Below, one piece after another: positions 1 to 8,977 of a stretch of DNA of 51,469 bases; positions within the stretch are counted from its first letter, which is position 1, and each line of letters begins with the position of its first letter. This DNA is from ZC4RG30 sp964417875. GTDB lineage: Bacteria > Pseudomonadota > Gammaproteobacteria > Steroidobacterales > Steroidobacteraceae. The stretch covers positions 1-51,469 of the forward strand of contig CAYQJU010000017.1 in the NCBI GenBank assembly GCA_964417875.1, written 5' to 3'. Under the pieces are notes generated by a model. The model was not told where the DNA came from, ran no database searches, and saw nothing but the letters and a program-made list of their open reading frames with translations. A program made the translations under genes and the position numbers.

Positions 1-467
1 ACATCACCGACAAGCACTGGATCTACTACCCGGAGGATCCGGTGTTCCACCGCATTTTCGTACAGGGCAATGCCAGCCCGCATTGCAATCCCGATGGCGG
101 GTTCGGGCTGACCTGCGAGATCACCTACTCGCCGCTGAAGCCGCTGCCCTGTGATGGCGAGGCGCTGATCGACCGCTGCATCGCCGACTGCATCCGGGTG
201 GGCATCATCCGCGAGGATGACCGCATCATCGCCCGCAACCAGGTCGACATGCCCTATGCCTATGTCATCTATGACCATGCGCGCGCGGCGAATGTGAAGA
301 CCATCCGCAACTGGCTGCTGCAGCGGGACATCCACCTCGCGGGCCGCTACAGCGAATGGGAGTACTACAACTCCGACCATGCCTTCCTCGCCGGCCGCAA
401 CGCGGCACTGGCGGTGATGAAGGCGGCCGGCAGCGCGCGCGCGGCAGCGAACGCGGTTCCCGGGTGA
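1..467 (+). CDS. FAD-dependent amine-oxidase/UDP-galactopyranose-mutase-like protein (C-terminal part)
   Basis: The frame is open from the window edge and ends with TGA at 465-467, so only about 154 C-terminal residues are present and the FAD-binding N-terminus lies upstream. Visible signatures are KHWIYYPEDPVFHR near the start and GRYSEWEYYNSDHAFLAG near the end. Both are typical of the bacterial NAD(P)/FAD-dependent amine oxidases that databases often label UDP-galactopyranose mutase or protoporphyrinogen oxidase. The conserved Asp/Gly-rich C-terminal stretch is where such proteins complete the flavin site. The next gene begins 12 bases later and is a sugar-nucleotide-reductase fusion, which favours a role in surface polysaccharide or sugar-nucleotide metabolism. 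The substrate is unknown. The family call is fairly secure; the specific enzyme is not. Confidence 0.7.
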   Translation, partial: ITDKHWIYYPEDPVFHRIFVQGNASPHCNPDGGFGLTCEITYSPLKPLPCDGEALIDRCIADCIRVGIIREDDRIIARNQVDMPYAYVIYDHARAANVKTIRNWLLQRDIHLAGRYSEWEYYNSDHAFLAGRNAALAVMKAAGSARAAANAVPG

Positions 468-479
468 GGACCTGAGGCC

Positions 480-2657
<2,178 letters not shown>

Positions 2658-2687
2658 TTGATTGGACGTGAACCGCAAGGAGAGACC

Positions 2688-3158
2688 ATGAAAGCTCGCG
2701 CAAGACTGCTGGGGCATCCGGTGCACCAGATGCTGATCGTGTTCCCGCTGGGCCTGCTCGCCACGGCCGTGGTGTTCGACCTGATTGCGCTGTTCTCGGG
2801 CGGCGCGCAGTGGTGGCTGGTCTCCTACTGGATGATGGCAGCCGGCATCGTGGGCGCGCTGGTTGCGGCGCCGTTCGGGCTCATCGACTGGCTTTCGATC
2901 CCGCGCAATACGCGCGCGCGGCGCATCGGCCTGATCCACGGTGCCGGCAATGGCGTGGTGGCCGTGCTGTTCCTGGTGAGCTGGCTGCTGCGCGATCAGG
3001 GCCTGCCGGCCCCGGCCCTCGCGCTGGTGCTGTCCTTCGCCGCCGCGATGATTTCGCTGGTCACGGCATGGCTGGGCGGGGAACTGGTGTCGCGTCTCGG
3101 CGTCGGCGTATATGACGATGCGAGGCTTGATGCGCCCAGCTCGTTGCGCAGCGACTGA
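2688..3158 (+). CDS. DUF2231 membrane protein
   Basis: A 156-residue protein with four predicted transmembrane segments at roughly residues 12-32, 45-65, 85-105 and 110-135. The opening GHPVHQMLIVFPLGL is the hallmark of DUF2231, whose function is unknown. The ATG at 2688 is chosen because AAGGAGAG lies 6-12 bases upstream; the longer frame from 2658 lacks a good site. It lies 30 bases after the glycosidase/reductase fusion and may be co-transcribed with it. A perfect hairpin follows the stop by about 20 bases and may end the transcript. The acidic C-terminal tail is hydrophilic. Confidence 0.85.
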   Translation: MKARARLLGHPVHQMLIVFPLGLLATAVVFDLIALFSGGAQWWLVSYWMMAAGIVGALVAAPFGLIDWLSIPRNTRARRIGLIHGAGNGVVAVLFLVSWLLRDQGLPAPALALVLSFAAAMISLVTAWLGGELVSRLGVGVYDDARLDAPSSLRSD

Positions 3159-3180
3159 GTCGCGAAGTTCAGGAGTGCCA

Positions 3181-3211
3181 GGTCTCCCGGGCCCCTATGG
3201 CCCGGGAGACC
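3181..3211. repeat. Perfect 13-bp inverted repeat, possible terminator
   Basis: GGTCTCCCGGGCC at 3181-3193 and its exact reverse complement at 3199-3211 enclose the five-base loop CCTAT. The stem is very GC-rich and sits 22 bases after the DUF2231 stop codon. No T-tract follows on either strand, so a classical intrinsic terminator is incomplete. It could stabilise the 3' end of the message or be a structured or dyad binding site. Confidence 0.6.
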
Positions 3212-3367
3212 CCGACCAGACGTTCAGTCCAGGTTCTTCGATTTCTCGTGGTGATCCTGCAGTACCGGCAGCGTTCGCGACGCGAAGCCGGCGAGGTGAC
3301 GGTCGCTTGGCCACGAAATCCGCCGGTGTGCTGTCCGCCGCATGCGCGGCATGCCGCGATGCAGCTT

Positions 3368-3424
3368 CCTACAGCGGTTGACAGCCATCCTACAGATATC
3401 CCGGGCCCCGACCTACAGCGGTTG
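3368..3424. repeat. 13-bp direct repeats with CTGTAGG core
   Basis: CCTACAGCGGTTG occurs at 3368-3380 and again at 3412-3424. A third, shorter CCTACAG copy lies between them at 3389-3395. The same core occurs near 51345 on the plus strand. The core resembles the start of repetitive extragenic elements of Pseudomonas and Xanthomonas type, but the hairpin partner typical of those elements is not evident here. Confidence 0.4.
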
Positions 3425-3503
3425 TGCTGCGCCGGAAGCACCTTGGCCGGAGGCTGACGGCGCGGGAATTTCCCCGCCCCGGCGTCGTGTAGAGAGAAAG
3501 ATC

Positions 3504-3899
3504 ATGAGTGCAAATCCACAGTTCATGGAACATCGCTGGGGCACGAGAGTGGACCTCGAGGCGCCGGCCCGACTGATGACCGGAGAGGGGATGTGCGAAG
3601 CCCTGCTGCGCAATGCCAGCCTCAGCGGCGCCTTCCTGGAGACTCCTGCCCGGCCGACACTGCTGTCGCGGGTCTCAGTGCGACCGACTTCGCCGAGCGG
3701 CGAGTGGCTGGATGGCTGGGTGGTGCGCATCGAGCCGCGCGGCGTTGCGGTCGAATGGCTTGATCCTCCGCTGCACTCGGTCGCGGTGCTGCTGGCATTG
3801 CACGAACCCGCCGCGGCACCATCGCGCAGCGCGCGCGGACAGCCGCTGCCGCTGCGCCCGCGGGCGCCACGTGACGCGCACGTCAAACTGTCTTCCTGA
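3504..3899 (+). CDS. PilZ-domain protein (putative c-di-GMP receptor)
   Basis: A 131-residue single-domain protein. The N-terminus carries HRWGTR, giving Arg11 and Arg15 of the RxxxR half-motif, with His replacing the first Arg of the usual RRxxxR. The second motif, NASLSG (Asn37, Ser39, Gly42), matches D/NxSxxG. Both are the c-di-GMP contacts of PilZ domains. The last 30 residues are a basic, proline-rich tail, probably disordered. The start at 3504 is preceded by AGAGAGAAAG. No membrane segment or enzymatic domain is attached, so it is a stand-alone adaptor. No diguanylate cyclase, phosphodiesterase or pilus gene is nearby, so its target cannot be inferred. Binding is likely but unproven because of the His change. 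Confidence 0.8.
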   Translation: MSANPQFMEHRWGTRVDLEAPARLMTGEGMCEALLRNASLSGAFLETPARPTLLSRVSVRPTSPSGEWLDGWVVRIEPRGVAVEWLDPPLHSVAVLLALHEPAAAPSRSARGQPLPLRPRAPRDAHVKLSS

Positions 3900-3959
3900 C
3901 CGGACGGGGCGCCTGCGCGCCCCCGGGTGCCGCCAGCGGCAACCCTTCGCGTATCCTAG

Positions 3960-3982
3960 CGGTTCATGCCAGAAATGAACCG
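3960..3982 (+). promoter_or_regulatory. Inverted repeat upstream of the NTF2 cluster
   Basis: CGGTTCAT (3960-3967) and ATGAACCG (3975-3982) form a perfect 8-bp dyad with a 7-base loop. It ends ten bases before the first start codon of the NTF2-like cluster and directly abuts the GGGGAA ribosome binding site. It could be an operator overlapping the promoter or an RNA hairpin affecting translation. A weak -10-like TATCCT lies at 3952-3957. Confidence 0.4.
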
Positions 3983-3991
3983 GGGAATGCC

Positions 3992-4534
3992 ATGAAGTTC
4001 CGCACCGCGCTGCTTGCCTGCCTGCTGTCCACACTCGCGTTGCCCGCAGCCCTCGCGCAGGAGCCGCCCACCGGCGTCGAGGACCAGCAGGCGCTGCTGA
4101 AGAGCGATGACCCGAAGCTCGCGGCCAACAAGAAGCTCGTCTATGACATGTACCGCGCCATCGTGCAGGCCGGCCGGTACGAGATGGCGGAACAGTTCTT
4201 CACGCCCGGATACATCCAGCACAATCCAAATGTGAAGTCAGGGCGCGACGCGCTGGTGGAATTCATCCGCAATTCCCGGCCGCAGCGCCAGATCGAGCCG
4301 CGCATGACCTTCCCGCTGATCTCGATCATCGCCGAGGGCGACATGGTGATGGTGGCCACCGTGACCTGGGAGCCGGATCCGGAGCAGCCCGGCGAGCGTT
4401 ATGCCACCACGCATTTCGACCTGTATCGCATCGAGGATGGCCTGATCGCCGAGCACTGGGACCACGTGCCGAAGAGTTCCGCGGCGAAGAGCTTCGATCC
4501 GAACACCATCCTGGAAAACGCAGCGCGCAAGTAA
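3992..4534 (+). CDS. Exported SnoaL-like NTF2-fold protein
   Basis: A 180-residue protein with an N-terminal signal peptide (about residues 1-23, cleavage near ALAQ), so probably periplasmic. The mature part is one NTF2/SnoaL-like domain. The stretch from YDMYRAIVQAGRYEMAEQFF through YIQHNPNV, GRDAL and a final AEHWDHV matches proteins annotated as SnoaL-like aldol-condensation-type enzymes. The paired YIQHNP and EHWD polar residues probably line the pocket of the cone-shaped barrel. GGGGAA precedes the ATG. It is the first gene of the cluster and lies 20 bases before the next one. Its domain is distinct from the SnoaL_4-type repeats downstream. The fold is secure; the reaction is unknown. 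Confidence 0.8.
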   Translation: MKFRTALLACLLSTLALPAALAQEPPTGVEDQQALLKSDDPKLAANKKLVYDMYRAIVQAGRYEMAEQFFTPGYIQHNPNVKSGRDALVEFIRNSRPQRQIEPRMTFPLISIIAEGDMVMVATVTWEPDPEQPGERYATTHFDLYRIEDGLIAEHWDHVPKSSAAKSFDPNTILENAARK

Positions 4535-4554
4535 GTCGCGTCGGGGGGAGAACA

Positions 4555-5319
4555 ATGAAACTGAAGAGCCTGACCGTCATGGCTGGCGGCCTGCTGTGCG
4601 CGTGGCCGGCACTGGCCGCATCAGCCGAGCCCATCGTCACTGACAGCCGCGTCATCACCGAGGAGCGGCGCGTGCAGCTGCTCGAGGCGAAGCTCGCCTC
4701 GCTGCAGCAGCAGGTCCAGCTGCTGGAGGATCGCCGCGCAATCGAACGGTTGCAGCAGATGTGGGGCCATTACATCAGCGAGGGCATGGCCGATGAGGCA
4801 GCCGCCCTGTTCTCCGACAGCGCGGCCGCATCGATCGAGTTCGCGCAGCAGGGAATCTATCGCGGCAGGTCGCGCATCGCGGCCTTCCTGAAGCAGGTGG
4901 TGCGCGTCGGCAACGGCGAGCTGCGCGAGACCCCGGTGATGCAGCCGGTGATCAATGTGGCCGCAGACGGTCGCACGGCACGTGCCCGCTGGCGCTCGCT
5001 GGTGATGGCCGGGAGTCATGGCGGCGACGGGCGCTGGGAGGAAGGCCCGTATGAAAACGAATACGTGAAGGAGAACGGCGTGTGGAAGATCCAGCGCCTG
5101 CATTGGTACACCACGGTCAGCGGTTCCTATGCCAAAGGCTGGCATGCCGAGGCCTATCCCATCGCAGGACCGCTGCGCTCGCTGCCGCCGGACGCACCGC
5201 CGTCGATCGAATATGCGGCATTCCCGCAGTTCTTCCTGCCGCCGTTCCATTACTACCACCCCGTCACCGGCAAGCCGGTGGCCTGGGATACCGCTTCCGG
5301 CAACGAGGTGACGCGATGA
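4555..5319 (+). CDS. Exported NTF2-like protein, one SnoaL_4-type domain
   Basis: A 254-residue protein with a signal peptide (about 1-23, ending ALAASA), a short coiled-coil-like segment (about 32-58) and one NTF2-like domain (about 60-200). It closes with the repeat tail PPFHYYHPVTGK. The strong GGGGGGAGA site precedes the ATG. The pocket residues conserved in its paralogues are altered here: the Asp of the YYxDxxxW helix is Ser (HYISEG) and the His of xHxQxQP is Thr (RETPVMQP). If those residues are catalytic, this copy may be a binding or structural subunit. Its stop codon overlaps the next start by four bases (ATGA), so the two are translationally coupled. I infer an exported enzyme or accessory subunit of unknown substrate. 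Confidence 0.8.
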   Translation: MKLKSLTVMAGGLLCAWPALAASAEPIVTDSRVITEERRVQLLEAKLASLQQQVQLLEDRRAIERLQQMWGHYISEGMADEAAALFSDSAAASIEFAQQGIYRGRSRIAAFLKQVVRVGNGELRETPVMQPVINVAADGRTARARWRSLVMAGSHGGDGRWEEGPYENEYVKENGVWKIQRLHWYTTVSGSYAKGWHAEAYPIAGPLRSLPPDAPPSIEYAAFPQFFLPPFHYYHPVTGKPVAWDTASGNEVTR

Positions 5320-6710
5320 AGCCGCTGCTGCATGCACTGGCCGGCTGCCTGCTGGCCACCGCTCCTGCCATGCTGCCGGCCGCCGCGCCGCCCGCGCCTG
5401 ATCTTGCGCCGCGCCTGAAGCAGCTGGCCACGCGCATCGCCGGCATCGATGCGCAGGCCGACCGCATCGATGACTACAACCAGATCCGCAACCTGCAGCG
5501 CATCTACGGCTACTACTACGACGAGGCATTGTGGGACCAGGTCGTGGACCTGTTCGCCGACGATGCCACGCTCGAAGTCGGCCAGCATGGCGTCTACGCG
5601 GGCAAGGAGAGCATCCGCCGCTATTTCCTTGGACTCACCGAAGGTCGCATCGGACTGCGGCATGGGGAACTGTCGAACCAGGTGCAGCTCTCGCCGGTTC
5701 TCACGCTGGCCGCGGACGGACGCACGGCGCGCGGCCGCTGGCGCGTGCTGATCCAGGATGCCGTGCATGGCAGCAGCGCCAACTGGGGCAGCGGCGTCTA
5801 CGAGAACAGCTATGTGAAACAGGATGGCGTCTGGAAGATCCAGCGCCTGCACCTTTACCTGCGTTTCCATGCGCCCTACGAGTCCGGCTGGACGGCCACC
5901 GACGCGGCCCTGAATGCGCGCTATGGAAAATCCACGGCACGCGCCGACCGGCCGGCGAGCAGCCGGCATGGCAGCTGGCCCGAGCATTTCATCGCACCGA
6001 TGCACTATGCCGGCGAGGCCGCAGCCGACTATCGGCTGCTGGCGCCTCCGGCGCAGGCGCCGGCGCCGCTCGCGGTGCCAGGCCAGCCGGCCGATGCGGC
6101 GCCGACTGCTGCCGCGCTGGAAGCCCAGGTGCGCGCGCTGGAACTGAAGCTGGCGCGCCTGACGGCGGTGGATGAAGTGGAGAACCTGCAGAGCGCCTAT
6201 GGCTACTACGCCGACATGTCGATGCAGGATGCCACCTCGGCGCTGTTCACCGGGAACGCCACGCTGGAGATCCTCGGCCGCGGCGTGTTCGTGGGACGCG
6301 ACCGCATTTATGAGTACATGCGCCGGCTCGGCGCGCCCACCGACGGCCGCCTGTTCACGCACATGCAGCTGCAGCCGGTGATCCATGTTTCCGCGGACGG
6401 CACGCATGCCAGCATCCGCGCCCGGCTGTTCGAGATGTTCGGCATCGAGGGCAATCAGGCGCAATGGGCCGAAGGCACCTATGAGAACCGTTTCGTGCGC
6501 GATGCGGACGGCCGCTGGAAATACCAGGGACTGATCGGCTACCAGACTTTCTATACCCCCTATGAGCAGGGCTGGGGCAAGCAGTCGAATCCGCTGATGA
6601 ACTATTTCCCCGGCTATCCGCCCGACCTGCCGCACTCGATCGAATATGAGCCCTATCCGGCCGTATTCGTGCCGCCCTTCCACTACAGCAACCCGGTGAG
6701 CGGAAAATGA
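5316..6710 (+). CDS. Exported protein with two SnoaL_4-type NTF2 domains
   Basis: A 464-residue protein with a signal peptide (about 1-24) and two tandem NTF2-like domains, about residues 45-215 and 275-460. They are joined by an Ala/Pro-rich linker. Both domains share a pattern: I-x-N-LQ-x-x-YGYY, a D-x-x-LEx strand, GVYxG or GVFxG, a QLQPV-like strand, a YENxxV strand, then YExGW. The protein ends with VPPFHYSNPVSGK. Domain 1 keeps the helix Asp (YYYDEALW) but has Gln where others have His (SNQVQLSP). Domain 2 keeps both (YYADMSMQ; FTHMQLQP). It is coupled to its neighbours by ATGA overlaps on both sides. Periplasmic location and a lyase, dehydratase or isomerase activity are inferred from the fold only. 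Confidence 0.82.
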   Translation: MKPLLHALAGCLLATAPAMLPAAAPPAPDLAPRLKQLATRIAGIDAQADRIDDYNQIRNLQRIYGYYYDEALWDQVVDLFADDATLEVGQHGVYAGKESIRRYFLGLTEGRIGLRHGELSNQVQLSPVLTLAADGRTARGRWRVLIQDAVHGSSANWGSGVYENSYVKQDGVWKIQRLHLYLRFHAPYESGWTATDAALNARYGKSTARADRPASSRHGSWPEHFIAPMHYAGEAAADYRLLAPPAQAPAPLAVPGQPADAAPTAAALEAQVRALELKLARLTAVDEVENLQSAYGYYADMSMQDATSALFTGNATLEILGRGVFVGRDRIYEYMRRLGAPTDGRLFTHMQLQPVIHVSADGTHASIRARLFEMFGIEGNQAQWAEGTYENRFVRDADGRWKYQGLIGYQTFYTPYEQGWGKQSNPLMNYFPGYPPDLPHSIEYEPYPAVFVPPFHYSNPVSGK

Positions 6711-8707
6711 GCGCGCTGAACATGCGGATCACTGTCATTGCGGCGCTGGCCGGACTGCTGCTCGGCGGCTGCTCCGGATCCAGCGGGGATGCAGGCATCG
6801 CCGACACGCCAGAGGCGCGCACAAGCGTGGCACTGCTCGAGGCCCGTGCCAGTCGGCTGGCCGACATCAACGACATCAAGCGCCTGCAGCGCGCCTATGG
6901 CTACTACCTGGATGAGGGACAGTGGACCGAGGTGGCCGACCTGTTCGCGGCCGATGCGACGCTGGAGATCGGCAAGGATGGCGTCTATCGCGGCCGCGAG
7001 CGCATCCGTGAATATTTCCGCACGCTGGGCAACGGGCAGGAGGGACTGGCTCCCGGCCAGCTGAACGAGCATCTGCAGGTGATGCCGGTGATCACGCTGG
7101 CCGAAGGCGGTCGCAGTGCACGCGGCACCTGGCGCGCCATCATCCTGTCCGGCCAGCTCGGCAAGGACGCCTGGTGGAGCGAAGGGCCCTATGAAAACCA
7201 CTACGTGAAGGAGGATGGCGTCTGGAAGATCGCCGGCCTGCGCTGGTTCCAGACCCTGTGGGTGCCCTATGAAGGCGGCTGGGCCGACAACGCAGATGCC
7301 AATGGCGCGCGTTTCGTCAGTGCGCGGCTGCCGCCGGATGCCCCGCCGACGCTGGATTACAAGACCTGGCCCGGCGCCTTCACCCCGCCGTTCCATTTCC
7401 GCGGACAGTATCCCGGACTGGAACCACTGGCCGCGCCCGCGGACGCCGCATCGCGCCCGGTGACCGCCGACCGCGTGCTGCAGCTGGCGGCGCAGGTCCG
7501 GCAGCTGGCTGACCAGGACGAGGTGGAGAACCTGCAGCGCATCTACGGTTTCTATACCGACAAGGGTCTGTGGAGCGAGGCCGCGGAACTGTTCACCGAC
7601 GACGCCGAACTGCATGTGCAGGGACGCGGCATCTTCCGCGGGCAGCAGCGAATTCTGGAATACCTGCGCGCGATCGGTCCGGAGGGGCTGACGCCGGGGC
7701 GCCTGTTCGACCGCATGCAGCTGCAGCCGGTGACGCATGTGGATGCCGCCGCGGGCACCGCGCGCTCGCGCTGGCATGAGTTCTCGCAGCTGGCCCGACA
7801 TGGCCAGTTCCATGAATGGGCCACCGGCGTGATGGAGAATGAATACCGGCGCGAGGATGGGGTGTGGAAGATCCGCCGCCTGCACCACTATCCGACCATG
7901 GTCACGCCATATGAAGCCGGCTGGGGCCGTGCCTCGCTGCCGTTCTCCCGCTTCGAGCCGGCGCTGGAACCGGATGCCCCGTCGCCCGGACCCGCCAGCC
8001 ACTATGAACATCGCTTCGTCGCGCCGTTCCACTATGGCCATCCGGTGCGCGAGGCGAAGCCGGCCACCGCGGGCGCCGCTGCATTGCCGGAGCTGACACC
8101 GGAGCAGGCCTTGCAGCAGGCCGAACGGCAGATCACCGCGGCCGAGCATCGGCATTCGATCGAGAACATCCAGACCGCCTATGGCTACTACCTGGCGACG
8201 CTGCTGTGGGATGACCTCGCCGACCTGTTTGCAGAGGAAGGCACCATCGAGATCGCGATGCGCGGCGTCTATGCCGGCAAGGCCGCCGTGCGTCGCAACC
8301 TGAACCTGTATGGCCAGGCCGGCCTCGACGACGGCGTGCTCCACAACCACATGCAGTTCCAGCCGGTGGTGCATGTGTCCGAAGACGCCACGCGCGCCAA
8401 CCTGCGTTCGCGCGCGCTGTCGATGATGGGCAACTTCGGCCGCAATGCCACCTGGATGGCCGGCACCTACGAGAACGAGTTCGTGCATATGGACGGACGC
8501 TGGAAGTTCATCAAGGACCAGCAGGTGAACACCTACTTCGCGCCGTATGACACCGGCTGGAAGGACCTTGCACAGCGGCCGCCGCCGGGCATCACCGAGT
8601 CGAATCCGCCGGATGCGCCGCCGACGATGCCGTTCGACCTGTACCCGAAGAATTTCCTGGTGCCTTTCCACTACGCCCATCCTGTAACGGGCGTGAAATC
8701 ACCTTGA
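6707..8707 (+). CDS. Lipoprotein with three SnoaL_4-type NTF2 domains
   Basis: A 666-residue protein beginning with a lipoprotein signal: a hydrophobic run, then LGGC with the lipidated Cys at about residue 22, followed by a Gly/Ser-rich spacer. Three NTF2-like domains start near residues 53, 269 and 480. Each ends with a PPFHF, APFHYGHPV or VPFHYAHPVTG tail. Domain 1 keeps Asp69 and His122, the two presumed pocket residues. Domain 2 has the Asp but Arg in place of His (FDRMQLQP). Domain 3 has the His (HNHMQFQP) but Ala in place of Asp (YYLATLLW). The start overlaps the previous stop (ATGA); an internal ATG at 6722 is an alternative. The residue after Cys is Ser, compatible with outer-membrane sorting. 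Membrane anchoring next to a TonB receptor gene suggests activity at the outer membrane. Confidence 0.82.
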   Translation: MSALNMRITVIAALAGLLLGGCSGSSGDAGIADTPEARTSVALLEARASRLADINDIKRLQRAYGYYLDEGQWTEVADLFAADATLEIGKDGVYRGRERIREYFRTLGNGQEGLAPGQLNEHLQVMPVITLAEGGRSARGTWRAIILSGQLGKDAWWSEGPYENHYVKEDGVWKIAGLRWFQTLWVPYEGGWADNADANGARFVSARLPPDAPPTLDYKTWPGAFTPPFHFRGQYPGLEPLAAPADAASRPVTADRVLQLAAQVRQLADQDEVENLQRIYGFYTDKGLWSEAAELFTDDAELHVQGRGIFRGQQRILEYLRAIGPEGLTPGRLFDRMQLQPVTHVDAAAGTARSRWHEFSQLARHGQFHEWATGVMENEYRREDGVWKIRRLHHYPTMVTPYEAGWGRASLPFSRFEPALEPDAPSPGPASHYEHRFVAPFHYGHPVREAKPATAGAAALPELTPEQALQQAERQITAAEHRHSIENIQTAYGYYLATLLWDDLADLFAEEGTIEIAMRGVYAGKAAVRRNLNLYGQAGLDDGVLHNHMQFQPVVHVSEDATRANLRSRALSMMGNFGRNATWMAGTYENEFVHMDGRWKFIKDQQVNTYFAPYDTGWKDLAQRPPPGITESNPPDAPPTMPFDLYPKNFLVPFHYAHPVTGVKSP

Positions 8708-8802
8708 CCGCGTAAGCAATGCGCAAGGCGGCCCCGCGCCAAGCTGGGTCGCCTCGATCCACACAGGGCCCGCTGTCACAGCGCGCGCCCGCGGCCTGCA
8801 AC

Positions 8803-8821
8803 ACAGTCGTCCCACGACTGT
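8803..8821. promoter_or_regulatory. 8-bp dyad between NTF2 cluster and receptor gene
   Basis: ACAGTCGT and ACGACTGT (8803-8810 and 8814-8821) form a perfect stem with the loop CCC in the 270-base gap before the receptor gene. No T-tract follows, so it is more likely an operator or RNA hairpin than an intrinsic terminator. The rest of the gap shows no gene and no clear promoter. Confidence 0.35.
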
Positions 8822-8977
8822 AAACAGCCCGCAACACTCCCTGCATACATTGCCTCCCGCTGATCGTGGGAATGCTTGCCGACATCCCGGTTCGCGCAAG
8901 CCGCTCTTGCGAGTCAGCGTGGAACGCTTCCGATGTGGAGCGCCGCTTGTCGACCTTTACGCCCAAGGACCGCCCCA

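Larger units (their letters stand above)
3159..3503. other. Non-coding stretch with hairpin and short repeats
   Basis: No convincing gene is seen in these 345 bases. The stretch holds the perfect inverted repeat at 3181-3211 and three spaced copies of a CCTACAG core (CTGTAGG on the other strand) at 3368-3418. The short open frames here lack ribosome binding sites and recognisable motifs. The last part probably contains the promoter of the PilZ gene, but I see no clear -35/-10 pair. Confidence 0.6.

Noticed and set aside
6683..8680. 665-codon minus-strand frame opposite the three-domain NTF2 gene
   Set aside because: The plus-strand product has repeated domains, a lipoprotein signal and a coupled start; the antisense product has none.
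4555..8707. Possibility that the NTF2 domain ladder is an assembly duplication
   Set aside because: The domains are clearly diverged in sequence, including at key residues, and have different linkers, so they are not recent copies.
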